Of a stretch of 64,000 bases of DNA, positions 9,298 through 18,461 are shown in pieces. The notes under the pieces were generated by a model. The model had not been told where the DNA came from and made no database searches. It saw only the letters and a list, made by a program, of their open reading frames with translations. Within the stretch, counting starts at the first letter, position 1. Each line of letters starts with the position of its first letter. This stretch comes from Marinobacter salsuginis (lineage in GTDB: Bacteria; Pseudomonadota; Gammaproteobacteria; Pseudomonadales; Oleiphilaceae), in NCBI RefSeq assembly GCF_009617755.1, contig NZ_BGZH01000001.1:2418001-2482000 (forward strand), read 5' to 3'. A program made the position numbers and the translations under genes.

Positions 9298-10071
9298 CGG
9301 CCGTTTGGCCAGAAACGCCGAAACGCCTTCCGCGAAGTCTTCAGTACGGGTCATTTCGAGGAATGCAGCACGTTCCGCTTCCAGATGGTCGGCCAGCCGG
9401 CCGCCGTTGGCCTGATCGATCAGTTTACGAAAGGCACCATAGGCTCGGGTTGGTCCCTGGGCGACTTTCTCGATCATCCGGTTCAGCCGGTTGTCGAATT
9501 CGCTGTCGGGGACAACTTCGTTGACTATGCCCCAGTCCCGGGCTTCATCAGCGCCCAGTGTGCGCCCCAGCAGCATCAGTTCGGCCGCCCGGCCGGCGCC
9601 GAGTTTGTGGGCCAGGGCCCAGCTGCCGCCACAGTCCGGAACCGCGCCAATGCCGTTGTAGGCCACCAGGAATTTTGCCTCTTCATCGGCGATCACCAGA
9701 TCGGCCATCAGGGTGAGACTCAGTCCTGCGCCGGCCGCCACGCCCCTGACTGCGGCAATCACAGGCGCATCCATGCCGCGCAGAAGCAGGACGGCGGGGT
9801 TGACCGCGTCCAGGATGGCGCCGATGGCTGCGCCAGCCTGCTCCGACGTGCCCGCCATACTGGATACATCACCGCCTGCCATAAAGGCTCGCCCCGCGCC
9901 TGTCAGAACGATGCAACGAACACCGGAAAGACCATGGATGTCCCTCACCGCTGCGAGGAGGGCCTCTGCCAGAGGTATATTAATGGCGTTGAGGGCCTCC
10001 GGACGATTGAAGGTCAATCTGGCGACCCCTGTTCCGGCATCAAATGCGGTGGTTACCAGTGAATCTGCCAT
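9277..10071 (-). CDS. Crotonase-fold protein, isomerase-like enoyl-CoA hydratase/isomerase
   Basis: A 264-residue crotonase. The oxyanion-hole region AGGDVSSM is present. The residue equivalent to the first hydratase glutamate is serine (GAGLSLTL), and the second is replaced by the VPDCGGSW block, which resembles the aspartate-containing IPDSGGTW of PaaG-type isomerases. Isomerase activity is therefore more likely than hydration. Start ATG 10071 has GGGAGGG ten bases upstream; the frame extends further but without a better site. It lies divergent from the ABC importer with acyl-CoA synthetase, which fits a role in the same catabolic route. Confidence 0.82.
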   Translation of the reverse strand: MADSLVTTAFDAGTGVARLTFNRPEALNAINIPLAEALLAAVRDIHGLSGVRCIVLTGAGRAFMAGGDVSSMAGTSEQAGAAIGAILDAVNPAVLLLRGMDAPVIAAVRGVAAGAGLSLTLMADLVIADEEAKFLVAYNGIGAVPDCGGSWALAHKLGAGRAAELMLLGRTLGADEARDWGIVNEVVPDSEFDNRLNRMIEKVAQGPTRAYGAFRKLIDQANGGRLADHLEAERAAFLEMTRTEDFAEGVSAFLAKRPSEFRGR

Positions 10072-10198
10072 GGTCAAATGCCCTCCCGGTAATGCAGGTC
10101 TCACGGTCAGAAACCTGCGTACTGATTTCGTGGTCTGTCGGATAACAAGATAGAGCGGTTTGCCTAATGTTGCCCGAATGGACTACTTTAAATCTGAA

Positions 10199-10214
10199 TC
10201 GGGGTTCACCCCGA
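10199..10214. promoter_or_regulatory. Inverted repeat upstream of the liv-type operon
   Basis: TCGGGGTTCACCCCGA is a perfect inverted repeat, seven-base arms around TC, in the 249-base gap between the crotonase gene and livG. No T-run follows on either strand, so an operator or a 5' UTR hairpin is more likely than a terminator. The regulator is unknown; no regulator gene lies next to the operon. Confidence 0.4.
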
Positions 10215-10320
10215 CGACAAGAAAAAACAATGAATACAATCATCTTCGGGCGTGGGATGGGTACTGTCAGGACGTGTTCACGTGTCTGTGTGCCCGGCGC
10301 CAGGGGTGCCGGGAGGAAGT

Positions 10321-11136
10321 TTGAGCATCCTTGAAATCAGTAACCTGTCTCTGTCGTTTGGTGGTGTGAAGGCGCTGCAGGACGTGAGTTTCCGGGTGCC
10401 TGAGAACACCGTAACCACCATTATCGGCCCCAACGGCGCTGGAAAGACGTCGCTGTTCAACTGCATCTCCGGGTTCTACAAACCCCAGCAGGGCACGATT
10501 CACTATCAGGGGCAGCCACTGCCGGGCAGCATCAAGCCACCGAAGCGAGCCGCAATGGGGCTGGCCCGAACCTTCCAGAACATTGCCCTGTTCCGGGGCA
10601 TGACCGTGCTCGATAACATCAAGCTGGGCGCCCACGTGCATATGAAGAGCGGTCTGCTCAGTGCCCTGGCTTATTTCGGGCCGGCCCGACGCGAGGAAAT
10701 GGCCGTTCGTAAAGACGTGGAAGAGCGGATCATCGATTTCCTGGAGATAGACCACATTCGCCGCCAGCCAGTGGCGAGCCTTTCCTACGGTCTTCAGAAG
10801 CGGGTTGAGCTGGCCCGGGCGCTGGCCATGCAGCCGAAAGTGCTGATGCTGGACGAGCCGGTGGCGGGCATGAACCGGGAAGAAAAGGAAGACATGGCCC
10901 GCTTTATTCTCGACATCCGGGAAGAGTGGGGTGTCACCGTGCTGATGGTGGAACACGACATGGGTATGGTGATGGATATTTCCGACCACATTGCGGTACT
11001 CAACTTTGGCCAGGTCATCACCGAGGGCCTGCCCGCGGAGGTTCAGAATAACCCGGAGGTGATCAAGGCCTACCTGGGCAACAGCGATATCGAGAGCCTT
11101 CGCAAGAAGCTCAACGCCGAGGGGGAGGCCGCCTGA
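10321..11136 (+). CDS. livG: ABC importer ATP-binding protein, LivG type
   Basis: A 271-residue ATPase of the branched-chain amino-acid (HAAT) importer class. It shows Walker A GPNGAGKTS, the signature LSYGLQKRVELARAL, Walker B VLMLDEP and the LivG-specific VAGMN. The likely start is TTG 10321 (SILEISNLSLSFGG), preceded by GGGAGG; the frame is open upstream without a good site. It overlaps livH by one base (TGATG). First gene of a six-gene operon. Confidence 0.9.
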   Translation: MSILEISNLSLSFGGVKALQDVSFRVPENTVTTIIGPNGAGKTSLFNCISGFYKPQQGTIHYQGQPLPGSIKPPKRAAMGLARTFQNIALFRGMTVLDNIKLGAHVHMKSGLLSALAYFGPARREEMAVRKDVEERIIDFLEIDHIRRQPVASLSYGLQKRVELARALAMQPKVLMLDEPVAGMNREEKEDMARFILDIREEWGVTVLMVEHDMGMVMDISDHIAVLNFGQVITEGLPAEVQNNPEVIKAYLGNSDIESLRKKLNAEGEAA

Positions 11137-12014
11137 TGGATTGGTTGTTCTTCGGCGAAATCAGCCTGGCGGGCCTGGCCATGGGCGGCCTTTATGCCCT
11201 GATCGCTCTGGGTTTCGTGATCATCTATAAAGCCACGAGGGTCATCAATTTCGCCATCGGCGAAATCATGATGTTCGCGGCCTACCTGTTTCTGGCATTC
11301 GCCGGCGGCATGGAGCTGTCGCCCTGGATTGCCCTGCCGATGGCGGTTATCGGCGGCAGTATTCTCGGGGGTGTGATAGAGAAAACCATGATCCGGCCGA
11401 TGCTGGGGGAATCGCCGATTTCCGTGGTGATGGTCACCATCGGTATCGCCAGCATCCTGGTGGGCCTGGTGGAGTTTATCTGGACTGCTGATCCGCAACT
11501 GCTGCCCAACTTCCTGCCTCGGGAGCCGGTGTTTATCGGGGAACTGTATCTGGCTCCCAAGATCGCTTACGGCTTTCTCATTGGTTCCGCCCTGCTGATC
11601 ATTTACCTGCTGTATTTCCGGTTCTCCCGGGGTGGCGTGGCCCTGAGAGCCACCGCCTCGGATCAGGCGGCTGCCTATTCCATGGGCATCAACGTGCGCC
11701 GGGTCTTCAACATGGCCTGGGTGTTCGGCTCACTGGCCGCATCACTGGCCGGTGTGCTTGTGGCGGCCACCGGTGGGCTGAGCCCGCAATTCGGGATCAT
11801 AGGCCTGAGTGTGCTGGTGGTGGTGATTGTTGGCGGTCTGGACAGCATTCTCGGCGCCCTGGTGGCCGGCGTGTTTATCGGCTGGCTGGAAACCGTGGCG
11901 GGCGCCTATCTGGGCGGCGAGTACCGGATGCCGGCAACCTTCCTGGTGCTGGCAATTATCCTGGTGATCCGCCCCTACGGCCTGTTCGGCACCCACGAAA
12001 TAGAGCGAGTGTAA
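11136..12014 (+). CDS. livH: ABC importer permease, LivH type
   Basis: A 292-residue inner-membrane permease with about eight hydrophobic helices. It contains the family block RVINFAIGEIMM near residue 30 and GGLDSILGALVAG near the end. It pairs with LivM to form the channel of a HAAT-class importer. Start ATG 11136 overlaps the livG stop. One base separates its stop from livM. Confidence 0.92.
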   Translation: MDWLFFGEISLAGLAMGGLYALIALGFVIIYKATRVINFAIGEIMMFAAYLFLAFAGGMELSPWIALPMAVIGGSILGGVIEKTMIRPMLGESPISVVMVTIGIASILVGLVEFIWTADPQLLPNFLPREPVFIGELYLAPKIAYGFLIGSALLIIYLLYFRFSRGGVALRATASDQAAAYSMGINVRRVFNMAWVFGSLAASLAGVLVAATGGLSPQFGIIGLSVLVVVIVGGLDSILGALVAGVFIGWLETVAGAYLGGEYRMPATFLVLAIILVIRPYGLFGTHEIERV

Positions 12015-12015
12015 G

Positions 12016-13059
12016 ATGCGCATCGGTGACGCGAAGCAGAGTTACGAGGCCGATGAGGCAATCTGGACCAGCCAGACCCAGAAGCTGTGGCTGGGGCTGT
12101 TCCTGCTGATTCTGCTGGTTTTCCCGTTTGTGGTGAATTCCTACCTGCTTTACCTGGGGTGCCTCGTGGGGATTGCCGTGATCAGCACCACCGGCCTGAA
12201 CATCCTGACCGGTTTTACCGGCCTGATTTCCCTCGGGCAGGCCGGCTTCATGGGCGTGGGCGCCTATACCGTGGCCTGGTTATCCCTCAATACCGCCCTG
12301 CCGTTTCCGGTTACGCTTCTGATGGCCGGGCTGATGGCCGCCGCCGTGGGCATTCTGGTGGGTCTGCCCTCGCTTCGGGTCAAGGGCCTGTACCTGGCCA
12401 TCGCCACCCTGGCGGCGAGCGTGTTCCTGCATTTCATTTTCGCCGAGTGGGAATCGGTGACCGGCGGGATGGGTGGTTTGAGTCTGGAGCCAGCCCACCT
12501 GTTCGGACTGACCTTCCAGAGCGATTTCAGAATGTATTTCATCATTGTGCCGCTGGCGGTGCTGATGGTGCTGGCTGCCCGCAATGTTTTCAGGACCCGG
12601 ATTGGCCGGGCGTTTATCGCCATTCGTGACCGGGATATTTCCGCCGAGATTCTCGGGATCAACCTCTTGCGTTACAAGCTGATGTCGTTTGCCCTCAGCT
12701 CGTTCTATGCCGGGATCGCCGGTGGCCTGTTCGCCTATTTCTATCGGGTGGTGACGCCGGAAAGCTTCCCGCTTTCCATGTCGATTTTCTATCTGGCGGC
12801 GGTGATCGTCGGGGGCATGGGCAACCTGCTGGGGGGCATTCTCGGCGCCGCCTTCATGACTTTGGTGCCGGAAGCCCTGAAACTGCTGACCGCTGCGCTG
12901 ACGCCTTTTTATCCCAACGCCCCGGTGTTCATGTCGCCGATGCTGGAAATTATCTTCGGTGCCCTGATCGTGGGCTTTCTGATCTTTGAACCCCATGGCC
13001 TGGCGGAGATCTGGCACCGCATCCGCCGGTTTTTCCGGCTGTGGCCATTCAGGAATTAA
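12016..13059 (+). CDS. livM: ABC importer permease, LivM type
   Basis: A 347-residue permease with about nine hydrophobic segments. The GFTGLISLGQAGFMGVGAY block and the later VIVGGMGNLLGGILGA block are hallmarks of LivM. It has a longer N-terminal cytoplasmic segment than LivH, which is usual. The gap to the binding-protein gene is about 70 bases and holds a strong new ribosome binding site, in keeping with higher expression of the periplasmic component. Confidence 0.92.
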   Translation: MRIGDAKQSYEADEAIWTSQTQKLWLGLFLLILLVFPFVVNSYLLYLGCLVGIAVISTTGLNILTGFTGLISLGQAGFMGVGAYTVAWLSLNTALPFPVTLLMAGLMAAAVGILVGLPSLRVKGLYLAIATLAASVFLHFIFAEWESVTGGMGGLSLEPAHLFGLTFQSDFRMYFIIVPLAVLMVLAARNVFRTRIGRAFIAIRDRDISAEILGINLLRYKLMSFALSSFYAGIAGGLFAYFYRVVTPESFPLSMSIFYLAAVIVGGMGNLLGGILGAAFMTLVPEALKLLTAALTPFYPNAPVFMSPMLEIIFGALIVGFLIFEPHGLAEIWHRIRRFFRLWPFRN

Positions 13060-13130
13060 CCGTGTTTCAACGGGCCTGGTACACAGAGCCCATGCACCAC
13101 CAACAACAAGAAGCAGCAAGGAGAAGAAAC

Positions 13131-14339
13131 ATGTTCAGAAACATCCTCGAAAAAGGTCGCCGGCTTGCCGGGCTTGGTAGCCTGGTCGCTGCGCTGACCG
13201 TTGCTGCCCCGGCGATGGCTCAGGACAAAGAGCCCATCGTGTTCGGCGGCTCGATCCCGCTCTCCGGTGTTTTTGCCTTTGCAGGCATTCACCTGCACGC
13301 CGGCCTGACGGATTACACCGACTGGATCAACAGCCAGGGCGGTATCAATGGTCATCCGGTGGAATACGTGATGGAAGACACCGCCTATGAGGTGGACAGG
13401 TCAGTCGCAGCCTTCAAGAAGATTTCCGGCAGCAGCTCCCCGGCCACCTATTACGGGGACAGCACCGGTTTCATGAAAGCCATTGCCTCGGAGCTCAACA
13501 GCCAGGGCGACACACTGATGAGCGGCGCGTCTTTCGCCACCGTACTGACCGACAATGAAACCTATCCGTACCAGTTCATCCCGGGCCCTAACTACAGCCA
13601 GATGTTCGGGATCATCCTGGAGTACATCGCCTCCCAGGGTGAGGATGGCGAGATGCCGAACGTGGCGTTTGTCTACAGCGATACCGAATTTGGCAAGGAC
13701 CCGATCGAGAATGGCAAAGCCCGCGCGGCTGAGCTGGGCATCGAAGTGGTGGAAGAGATCGTCACCAAGCCGGGTAGCGTCGATGTCTCCGCCGAGGTGT
13801 TGAAGTTGCGCCGGGTGCGCCCGGATTACGTGGTATTCCACGGCTATGTGTTGTCACCGATCAACGAGTTCATGGTGCAGATGCGCCAGATGGGACTGGA
13901 CACCCAGTTCATGGGCACCTTCTGGTCCTCGGACAAGCTGATCATCGACAAGATGGGCGCGGATGCCGACGGCTACATGGGTGTGATGCCTTACAACTAC
14001 TACGACAGCGAGGAAAGCGGTCCGATGCTTGATGCCCTGAGGGCTCAGGCAGAGAAAAGTGATCCGGAGGCTGGTTACCGTCCGACCGGCTATATTCAGG
14101 GCTGGTTCAACGCCATGGTCTGGACGGAGGTGATCAAGCGCACCCTCGATGCCGGTAAGGAGCTCAACGCGGACAACATGGCCGAAGCCCTGGCTTCCAT
14201 TGAGGACTGGGACACCGGCGGCATCATCGGCATTCCGGTCACGGTGAAGGATATGTCGTTCCCGGTGGGCCGTATCTGGCGGGTGAATGCCGAGGCCGGC
14301 CGTTATGAGCCGGTATCGGACTGGATCCACCTCGACTGA
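13131..14339 (+). CDS. Periplasmic substrate-binding protein of the HAAT-type importer (LivK-like)
   Basis: A 402-residue type I periplasmic binding protein. Residues 1-31 look like a signal peptide ending in APAMAQD. The fold begins with IVFGGSIPLSGVFAFAG. Start ATG 13131 has AAGGAG seven bases upstream; the longer in-frame start at 13041 lies inside livM and is rejected. The pocket motifs do not match classical LivJ/LivK, and the neighbouring acyl-CoA synthetase suggests an aromatic or aliphatic carboxylate, not an amino acid. Confidence 0.88.
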   Translation: MFRNILEKGRRLAGLGSLVAALTVAAPAMAQDKEPIVFGGSIPLSGVFAFAGIHLHAGLTDYTDWINSQGGINGHPVEYVMEDTAYEVDRSVAAFKKISGSSSPATYYGDSTGFMKAIASELNSQGDTLMSGASFATVLTDNETYPYQFIPGPNYSQMFGIILEYIASQGEDGEMPNVAFVYSDTEFGKDPIENGKARAAELGIEVVEEIVTKPGSVDVSAEVLKLRRVRPDYVVFHGYVLSPINEFMVQMRQMGLDTQFMGTFWSSDKLIIDKMGADADGYMGVMPYNYYDSEESGPMLDALRAQAEKSDPEAGYRPTGYIQGWFNAMVWTEVIKRTLDAGKELNADNMAEALASIEDWDTGGIIGIPVTVKDMSFPVGRIWRVNAEAGRYEPVSDWIHLD

Positions 14340-14347
14340 GGGGCTGT

Positions 14348-15157
14348 ATGGAAGCCTTACTGGAAATCGATAATATCGAGGTGGTCTACAACAAGTCGGT
14401 GCAGGTCCTCCGGGGCCTGTCACTGCGGGTGCCGGAGGGGGCCATTGTGGCGCTCCTCGGCTCCAATGGTGCTGGTAAATCCACCACCCTCAAAAGCGTC
14501 TCGGGGCTGCTGACCCTGGAAGACGGGGAGGTCACGGCCGGCGAAGTACGCTTCAGGGGTAAGGACGTAAAAGGCGTTCCGCCGGAGCGGCTTGTGCGCG
14601 ACGGACTCTTCCATGTCATGGAGGGCCGAAGAGTGTTCGAGGACCTCACGGTGGAGGAAAATCTCATCGCCGCCACTTACGCGCTTAGCGGCAGTAAGCC
14701 TTCCCTGAGTGACAGCTATGAGCTGGTTTATAACTATTTCCCGAGACTGAAGGAGCGCCGTAAGCAGCTGGCCGGTTATCTCTCAGGCGGCGAGCAGCAG
14801 ATGCTGGCCCTGGGTCGGGCGCTGATTGCACAGCCGGACCTGATCATGCTGGATGAGCCCTCGCTTGGTCTGGCGCCGCTGCTGGTGGAAGAGATCTTTA
14901 CCATCGTGGCCAGAATCAACCGGGAGCAGGGCACTGCCATCCTTCTGGTGGAACAGAACGCCGCGGTGTCATTGGCGATCGCATCCTACGGTTACATCAT
15001 GGAAAACGGCAAGATTGTGATCGACGGCCCGGCGGACAAACTCACGGCCAATGAAGACGTTCAGGAATTCTATCTGGGTGTGGGGGGCAAGGAAGGTGAG
15101 GCCCGCAGTTATCGAGACATCAAGCACTACAAACGCCGTAAACGGTGGCTGTCATGA
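14348..15157 (+). CDS. livF: ABC importer ATP-binding protein, LivF type
   Basis: A 269-residue second ATPase of the importer. Walker A GSNGAGKST, signature LSGGEQQMLALGRAL, Walker B LIMLDEPSLGLAP. The C-terminal extension past residue 240 (YRDIKHYKRRKRW) is longer and more basic than in E. coli LivF and is seen in importers linked to acyl-CoA ligases. Its stop overlaps the start of the synthetase gene (ATGA). Confidence 0.9.
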   Translation: MEALLEIDNIEVVYNKSVQVLRGLSLRVPEGAIVALLGSNGAGKSTTLKSVSGLLTLEDGEVTAGEVRFRGKDVKGVPPERLVRDGLFHVMEGRRVFEDLTVEENLIAATYALSGSKPSLSDSYELVYNYFPRLKERRKQLAGYLSGGEQQMLALGRALIAQPDLIMLDEPSLGLAPLLVEEIFTIVARINREQGTAILLVEQNAAVSLAIASYGYIMENGKIVIDGPADKLTANEDVQEFYLGVGGKEGEARSYRDIKHYKRRKRWLS

Positions 15158-16956
15158 CAATGCCTTCCATCCCTGACCTGACGCTGACCCAGATGCTGCG
15201 GGCCCATGCCCGGGAGCGCCCGGACGCCCTGGCCCTGCGCCAGAAGGACTTCGGTATCTGGCAGGCCTATTCCTGGCAGGATTATTACCGGCGGGCCCGG
15301 CACTTCGGGCTGGGGCTTCGTGCCATGGGGCTCGAACCAGGTGGCCATGTGGCCATTATCTCGGAAAACCGGGTGGAGTGGGTCATCGGCCAGATGGGCA
15401 TCGGCCTGGTGCAGGGCATCTGTGTCGGGGTCTATCCCACCAGTCCCTGGAACGAGGTGGCCTATGTTCTTGAGCACAGCGACGCGGAGTTCGTGATCTG
15501 CGAAGACCAGGAACAGACTGACAAGGTGCTGGAAGCCTGGCCAGAACTTCCCAAACTGAAGCACTGCATTGCCATCGATATGAAAGGCCTGCGCTACTAC
15601 CCGGAGCCGCCGGCAGCGTTCGAGGATATCGAGGCCAGGGGCCGGGAATTCGAAAAGCAACATCCCGGGTTGGTGGATGAACTGCTGGACAGCCAGCAAA
15701 TGGATGACACCGCCCTGATGATCTATACATCCGGATCCACCGGTCGACCGAAAGGGGCGATGATCAGTTGGCACAATCTGCACGCCGCGGCGCCGGGGCT
15801 CATCAAGCTTTTACAGGCCGATGAACATGGGTCCACACTCTCTTACCTGCCCCTCTGCCATGTGGCCGAACAGGCCTTTACCAACATCGCACCGGTTTAT
15901 GTGGGCAGTACGGTCAGCTTTGGTGAGAGTCTGCGGACCATTCAGGAGGATCTGCGTGAGATAGCCCCGACCTTTTTCCTGGGCGTGCCGAGGATCTGGG
16001 AGAAACTGCACTCGTCCATCTACATCAAGATTCAGGAGACAGGGCGATTGCGGCAGGCATTGTTCAACTGGGCGATTCGGGTGTGTTCACCCATGGCCAC
16101 CAAACCTCGCTCAACGTGGAACCTGAAGGAAAAATGCCTGTACGGCATCAGCTACTGGCTGGTGTTGCGTGCCTTGCAGAATTTTATCGGCCTGCGCCGA
16201 TGCAGCATTGCCCTCACCGGGGCGGCTCCTATATCAACCGGCATACTGGAGTTCTTCCGGACCATCGGCATTCCCCTGGTAGAGGTTTATGGCCAGACGG
16301 AGAGCACCGGCGTTGCCACGGCGCAACCCGTTGAAGATGTGCGCTTGGGAACGGTGGGGGTCGCTGTGTCCGGGGTTGAGGTAAAACTCGGCGAACACAA
16401 CGAGATCATCATGCGTGGTGGCAGCATGTTCAAAGGCTATTACAAGAACGACGAGGCCACCGCCTCAACCCTGAAAGACGGCTGGCTGCACACCGGCGAC
16501 GTGGGTGAATGGCGGGATGGCCAGCTGAAGATTGTCGACCGCCTGAAAGACATCATGATTACCGCCGGCGGCAAGAACCTGTCACCGACGGAAATCGAGA
16601 ACACCATCAAGGCCAGCCCCTACATCAAGGAATGCATTGTGATCGGTGAGGCCAGAAAGTACGTGTCTGCGCTGATCCAGATTGATTTCGATACGGTGGC
16701 CAAGTGGGCAGAGCAGGAGCGGATTGCCTACACCACCTTCCGGAGCCTGACCGAACAGCCACAGGTGAATGAACTCATACAGGCCGAGGTGAACAAGGGC
16801 AACGAGCAGTTACCGCAGGTGGCGCAGATCAAGCGTTTCCATTTGCTGACCAAGGAGTTGGACCACGACGACGACGAGGTGACAGCGACCATGAAAGTCC
16901 GCCGCAGCAATATCTACGAGAAATACACCGAAGTAATCGAGTCGCTTTACGCCTGA
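15154..16956 (+). CDS. AMP-binding long-chain-type acyl-CoA synthetase
   Basis: A 600-residue adenylate-forming ligase. P-loop YTSGSTGRPKGAM near residue 190, VYGQTEST near 375, HTGDVGEW near 447 and a catalytic GGKNLSPTEIEN block near 475. It should convert a carboxylic acid to its CoA thioester. ATG 15154 overlaps the livF stop; the GTG at 15145 is a weaker choice. Being the last gene of an importer operon suggests vectorial uptake then activation of the same substrate. The substrate cannot be read from sequence. Confidence 0.88.
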   Translation: MTMPSIPDLTLTQMLRAHARERPDALALRQKDFGIWQAYSWQDYYRRARHFGLGLRAMGLEPGGHVAIISENRVEWVIGQMGIGLVQGICVGVYPTSPWNEVAYVLEHSDAEFVICEDQEQTDKVLEAWPELPKLKHCIAIDMKGLRYYPEPPAAFEDIEARGREFEKQHPGLVDELLDSQQMDDTALMIYTSGSTGRPKGAMISWHNLHAAAPGLIKLLQADEHGSTLSYLPLCHVAEQAFTNIAPVYVGSTVSFGESLRTIQEDLREIAPTFFLGVPRIWEKLHSSIYIKIQETGRLRQALFNWAIRVCSPMATKPRSTWNLKEKCLYGISYWLVLRALQNFIGLRRCSIALTGAAPISTGILEFFRTIGIPLVEVYGQTESTGVATAQPVEDVRLGTVGVAVSGVEVKLGEHNEIIMRGGSMFKGYYKNDEATASTLKDGWLHTGDVGEWRDGQLKIVDRLKDIMITAGGKNLSPTEIENTIKASPYIKECIVIGEARKYVSALIQIDFDTVAKWAEQERIAYTTFRSLTEQPQVNELIQAEVNKGNEQLPQVAQIKRFHLLTKELDHDDDEVTATMKVRRSNIYEKYTEVIESLYA

Positions 16957-16959
16957 TGG

Positions 16960-16985
16960 GAAGGCGCCTAGAAACGGGCGCCTTC
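16960..16985 (+). terminator. Hairpin at the end of the liv-type/acyl-CoA synthetase operon
   Basis: Nine-base perfect stem, GAAGGCGCC paired with GGCGCCTTC, around an eight-base loop, starting three bases after the synthetase stop. Only TT-rich sequence of short length follows, so termination strength is uncertain. It overlaps the stop of the convergent small membrane protein gene. Confidence 0.55.
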
Positions 16986-17288
16986 TTCCACCCGGAGACG
17001 TTCCATGTACTGGGTCAGGGCGGCATTGAGTACCGCCAGAACCAGGAACAGCAGGATGCCCTTGGGGACCAGAGCATGAATTTCAGGGTTGGGTGCGGTA
17101 CTGGCGGTTACCAGGATCAGGCCCAGGATATTGCGGGCCAGACGCAGGGTGAGCATGGCGCACAGATACCCGGACTGAAACGCCGATTGCGCGCCCTTGA
17201 GCAAACGGCCGAAAGCCGGCATCAGGTGCACGGTGTTGAGCAACAGAACAGAAAAGATGATTAACTGAACAACACTTAAAATGGTCAT
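16968..17288 (-). CDS. Small hypothetical membrane protein
   Basis: A 106-residue protein with about three hydrophobic segments (residues 3-20, 40-62 and 75-92) and a charged C-terminus (YMERLRVEEGARF). I do not recognise the family. The ribosome binding site is weak. It is convergent with the acyl-CoA synthetase gene. The regular hydrophobic periodicity and the lack of competing frames support a real gene, but no function can be given. Confidence 0.6.
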   Translation of the reverse strand: MTILSVVQLIIFSVLLLNTVHLMPAFGRLLKGAQSAFQSGYLCAMLTLRLARNILGLILVTASTAPNPEIHALVPKGILLFLVLAVLNAALTQYMERLRVEEGARF

Positions 17289-17379
17289 GACCAGAGACTA
17301 CCAAACGACTCAGCTGGTTAAAAAACGGGCCGAATTATCCCCGATTGGGCAAATTTAATCCAGTTCAGGGTCCGGTTGC

Positions 17380-18330
17380 TTAATAACTGCTGTTCAGAAG
17401 GTCGTGATAGTCGCTTCGAAATCGTTGGAAACTCAGATAGTTATTTCGGTGGTCCACCAAACCTGCAGAATTGAACGCTTCCACAAAGGCCCGGGACTCT
17501 CCGGTGCTGACCTCGCCGTAGAAACCGCCGTCCCAGTCCAGCAACTGCACCATTTCCAGCAATACCGTCATCGCCAGGGCGCCGTTGGCTTTTTCCAGGT
17601 ACCGGTACGCCAGTCCGTAATGCTCGAAGCGATACGGTGTGTTTGCAGCGTCGGCGGCGGTGACATCCCAGAGGGGATCGTAGTCATAGTGCTGATACAC
17701 CGGAGCAACGGACTCCCCTGCTGCAACGACGGCCTGTCCCTCCGCGAACCAGTAGGGCAGAAGGCTGTAACCCGCATCATACCGGGACAGGTTTTCCTGG
17801 ACGAAATGGGCCAGCTCGTGGGCAACAAACTGGCCGGTCTCATGGGGCCACTGACCGTAATACGGGTGGAACGCCACGGCGGCCATTGAGGCCGACACAA
17901 ACTCAGTGTGTGGCACCTCTGGGCTAAGGCAGCCGATAACCTGTCTGGGATAGGGAACTGCCGCGCTGCGGTCCTCGACAAAATCGGGCCAACGCAACTG
18001 GAACCGACTCAGCACACCGTCGACCCTGCGTTCAAGCTCCGACGCGGCAGCCCGGAACGAGGTCTCGCTGTAGGCCGGTGAGCCATAGACCCGCACCCGG
18101 CCGCTGTGGGTTTCGAAATACAGAGGTTCGTTCCGACAGGCCTCAGTGTCTCTGCCCAGTGCCCAGGAGCTCGTGGGGTAGTGCCGGCCGGTATCCCGTG
18201 CGTCATAGAAGAGCCCGGATACAAAGCCATCGGAATCCGGGTAATGGAGACTGTCAGAGGTAGTGACCTTGCAACCGGTCAACGTCAGCACAAGAACACT
18301 GAGTACCAGCGTGGCTTTACTGGTTGTCAT
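17380..18330 (-). CDS. Lipoprotein with gluzincin-type metallopeptidase motif
   Basis: A 316-residue protein. Residues 1-20 are a lipoprotein signal with lipobox LTGC (Cys20). HELAH at residues 171-175 is an HExxH zinc site, and WFAEGQA at about 194-200 supplies a glutamate 20 or so residues on, as in gluzincins. The catalytic pieces therefore look complete. It probably sits in the outer membrane facing the periplasm or surface. I do not recognise a named family. GGGAG precedes the start. The substrate is unknown. Confidence 0.72.
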   Translation of the reverse strand: MTTSKATLVLSVLVLTLTGCKVTTSDSLHYPDSDGFVSGLFYDARDTGRHYPTSSWALGRDTEACRNEPLYFETHSGRVRVYGSPAYSETSFRAAASELERRVDGVLSRFQLRWPDFVEDRSAAVPYPRQVIGCLSPEVPHTEFVSASMAAVAFHPYYGQWPHETGQFVAHELAHFVQENLSRYDAGYSLLPYWFAEGQAVVAAGESVAPVYQHYDYDPLWDVTAADAANTPYRFEHYGLAYRYLEKANGALAMTVLLEMVQLLDWDGGFYGEVSTGESRAFVEAFNSAGLVDHRNNYLSFQRFRSDYHDLLNSSY

Positions 18331-18461
18331 AAGAGACTCCCGAAACGATCCTATTGTCCAGAATGATCGCAGGGTTTTCGTGGAGGCTCCGTCAACGGGG
18401 TGTAAAAATCAGGTAAAGCGAGCTAGCGTAGTGATTGATATGGACGAGGGAGAACAGATAG

